From Cytophagaceae bacterium (lineage in GTDB: Bacteria > Bacteroidota > Bacteroidia > Cytophagales > Spirosomataceae): a stretch of DNA of 64,000 nt. The notes beneath the pieces are model-generated. The model was given only the letters and a program-made list of their open reading frames with translations, did no database searches and was not told the origin of the DNA. The translations under genes were made by a program, and so were the position numbers. Below are positions 62,362 through 64,000 of this stretch, in pieces; position 1 is the first letter of the stretch; every line of letters begins with the position of its first letter. Location of the stretch: NCBI GenBank assembly GCA_016722655.1, contig JADKIR010000004.1, forward strand, positions 868,001 to 932,000. Reading direction: 5' to 3'.

Positions 62362-63489
62362 TTATTTAATTACATTATTTGAATTACTTAAACTTGCATC
62401 GGCAACCACCTCAGCCACCTCTGTTTCTTCAACCGGAAGATATTTTTGAGCTTTTGCCTTTAAATTGGCGGGCACCAATTCCATCAATTTGGGATTCTCT
62501 GCCAAAAGAGTCTTTTGACTTCTCTTCCATTTTTCGTATTCAGCAGGTTCGTCAACAACCAGCAACAATTTCATTCCAAAATGAGACCTTCCACAAATCT
62601 CAGTGCATGCTATTTCGTAATTGAAATTTTCTTTACCCAGATCTTTTCTCATCTCATCAGTGGATTTTTCTGCAACAAACCAAAACTTTGTTGGCATTCC
62701 TGGCACAGCATCCATCTTTACTCTCATATGGGGAATAAATACACTATGAAGTACATCTCTGGCTCTAATTTTTAACAAAACCGGCTTCCCCTTTGGTATA
62801 TGCAACTCTGATGAATTTGAAAAATCGTCAAATGATTTTTCATCAGCAAAATCAACACCCATAGGATTACCATTGGCATCATCCATTAATTTAAAATTAT
62901 ATCCCCCCAATTGATTGTCATCAACTCCGGGGTATCTAACAGACCATGCAAATTGCTTTCCCATAATCTCCACAACTTCCGCGTCCTGTGGGGCATCGGC
63001 TGTGATTTTTGTCCAAACTCTGAGGCCAGAAAATACTAAACCTGCCATAACAATCGCCGGAACCGAAGTCCAAATGATTTCCAGATTATTATTATGGGTA
63101 TAAAATGAAACTTTCCGATCTTTCGAATATCGGTATCTATAGGCAAAAAAGAAAAGTACTGAATTAACCAATACAAAAGCAAGAGAAATTACTGACATCG
63201 AAACCCAAAACCAGAAGTCAGTTTGTTTGCCATGAATTGAGGAAGCTTCCGGAAGGAAATTCTCTTTTGCAGAAAAAAATGACCAGAAAACACCAATTAA
63301 ACTTAGAATCCAAAAAACCAACAATGCCAGACCGTTAGCATTATTAAATTTTCCTGGTTTTCCAAGATAATCATCATTTTCTTCAGTCTTATTATCCTGA
63401 ATTCCTTTTGCGATTGATAATGTTTTTGAAACGACCAAAAAGGTCAAAATCACAAAAACTATCGCCAAAATTGCAATTACAATTGTCAT
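62362..63489 (-). CDS. ctaC: Cytochrome c oxidase subunit II
   Basis: 375 residues with three N-terminal hydrophobic segments (about 1-22, 53-72 and 92-117) and a cupredoxin domain. CuA ligands are H248 (DVLHSVFIPH), C295, E297, C299, H303 and M306 (CTEICGRSHFGM). No CxxCH heme-c motif exists, so this is an aa3-type and not a caa3-type subunit. It accepts electrons from cytochrome c or a neighbouring complex. It starts the oxidase block, behind the actF gene. Confidence 0.95.
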   Translation of the reverse strand: MTIVIAILAIVFVILTFLVVSKTLSIAKGIQDNKTEENDDYLGKPGKFNNANGLALLVFWILSLIGVFWSFFSAKENFLPEASSIHGKQTDFWFWVSMSVISLAFVLVNSVLFFFAYRYRYSKDRKVSFYTHNNNLEIIWTSVPAIVMAGLVFSGLRVWTKITADAPQDAEVVEIMGKQFAWSVRYPGVDDNQLGGYNFKLMDDANGNPMGVDFADEKSFDDFSNSSELHIPKGKPVLLKIRARDVLHSVFIPHMRVKMDAVPGMPTKFWFVAEKSTDEMRKDLGKENFNYEIACTEICGRSHFGMKLLLVVDEPAEYEKWKRSQKTLLAENPKLMELVPANLKAKAQKYLPVEETEVAEVVADASLSNSNNVIK

Positions 63490-63569
63490 TTTACTTGTTT
63501 ATTTAATCAATAAGGCCTAAAACTATAAAAAACGATTCAATTCACAAAGTCCTTTACTTTATTACACAA

Positions 63570-63600
63570 TTAAATCCCTCTCTTTTGGAAAGGGATTTAA
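63570..63600. repeat. Intercistronic hairpin between actF and ctaC
   Basis: TTAAATCCCT and AGGGATTTAA form a perfect 10-bp stem with an 11-base loop. No T-run follows on either strand, so processing or mRNA stabilisation seems more likely than full termination. Confidence 0.55.
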
Positions 63601-63645
63601 GAATCCGGAAAATTATTTCCAGAATTAAAGTCTTTGTTTCAAAAT

Positions 63646-64000
63646 TTATATATCATGATGTAAACTTTCTTCAAGGAACGGATGATTTTTGGCAATCAAA
63701 TTAGCTTTAGAAAGTTGATTCATAATAAAATAGATAAATAAAGATGCGAATGTAAGTGTAGTGCCGATTTCCATCAAACCTATCCCACCCTGGTCTTTAG
63801 CAATACCCGGCATATGCATTTGATAAAAATCAAACCAATGACCTATCAATATAGAAACAGTTGCCAATTTTAAAAAAGTCACATTTCTTTTTGAATCACG
63901 AGCCATCAAAATAAGAAACGGAAAAACAAAATTCAACACAATATTTATCATAAAAGGCCAAAAATATCTGCCACCATATCCACTTAACCTTTCCTGAAAG
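63646..64000 (-). CDS. actF: Alternative complex III subunit F (quinol:cytochrome c oxidoreductase), partial
   Basis: The frame is open to the window edge; about 117 C-terminal residues are visible. It reads FQERLSGYGGRYFWPFMINIVLNFVFPFLILMARDSKRN, then LKLATVSILIGHWFDFYQMHMPG, IGLMEIGTTLTFASLFIYFI. This matches the membrane subunit ActF of alternative complex III, which replaces cytochrome bc1 and passes quinol electrons towards the oxidase encoded next. The rest of the act operon lies beyond 64000. Confidence 0.88.
   Translation of the reverse strand, partial: FQERLSGYGGRYFWPFMINIVLNFVFPFLILMARDSKRNVTFLKLATVSILIGHWFDFYQMHMPGIAKDQGGIGLMEIGTTLTFASLFIYFIMNQLSKANLIAKNHPFLEESLHHDI

Noticed and set aside
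62362..63489. caa3-type subunit II with fused cytochrome c
   Set aside because: No CxxCH motif anywhere in the 375 residues.
63570..63600. Strong terminator between actF and the oxidase genes
   Set aside because: The hairpin lacks a following T-run on the minus strand, so read-through from the act operon is likely.

Overview
The window is a chromosomal segment of a Bacteroidota bacterium, most likely order Cytophagales. The evidence is AT-rich intergenic DNA, promoters of the form TTTG-N20-TAnnTTTG, an aa3-type cytochrome oxidase operon that directly follows an alternative complex III subunit gene, signal-peptide hydrolases, and thrombospondin-type-3/OmpA-like surface proteins. Family identity is based on protein motifs read by eye; no database search was possible.

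Layout. 1-1002: the 3' end of an EamA permease and a DUF433/DUF5615 toxin-antitoxin pair. 1249-8590: housekeeping and surface genes (der, purU, a four-helix-bundle protein, a fasciclin protein, an ECF sigma/anti-sigma pair, a quinone-oxidoreductase-like enzyme). 8799-11693: an NYN/LOTUS protein, an AAA/DUF4143-type ATPase and three small orphan genes, with striking palindromes in the promoters. 11783-19406: a GH3-family protein, pckA, a PIN toxin-antitoxin pair, leucyl aminopeptidase and two membrane or secreted proteins. 20245-26146: a complete histidine-utilisation operon, marR-hutH-hutU-hutI-hutG, turning histidine into glutamate; a perfect 28-bp palindrome sits at the marR start codon. 26272-26461: a broken tRNA-Asn copy, the intact tRNA-Asn(GTT) and a terminator. 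26496-40234: secreted glycosidases (GH140-like, GH92, GH2), small enzymes and an Ada-like repair regulator. Embedded here at 34548-37772 is an accessory island: a two-TM/GAF-like gene cut by an IS3-family element, followed by a TIR-domain gene. 40463-41361: a RES-Xre toxin-antitoxin system. 41528-53339: peptidases (DPP IV, M28, oligopeptidase B), a GNAT-nitrilase operon, a solitary DUF262/DUF1524 (GmrSD-like) gene and yifB/comM. 53475-55196: an OmpA-like protein with TSP3 repeats. 55321-64000: the minus-strand respiratory operon actF, coxB, coxA, ctaA, ctaB, two coxC-like genes, coxD-like, SCO, DUF420 and a small CxxC membrane protein.

How the genes fit together. The peptidases and the hut operon suggest growth on protein and amino acids; pckA supplies gluconeogenesis from them. 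The glycosidases imply additional use of mannose- and galactose-containing glycans, although no SusC/SusD pair is present here. The respiratory operon carries structural subunits together with heme A synthesis and copper delivery genes. Three toxin-antitoxin systems, a GmrSD-like protein, an IS element and the TIR cassette form the accessory layer. The TIR cassette is the best candidate for an undescribed (and here apparently inactivated) defence system. Other notable signals are the degenerate tRNA, a repeat family with exchangeable central hairpins (one copy inside the hut operon), and several frameshifted genes.
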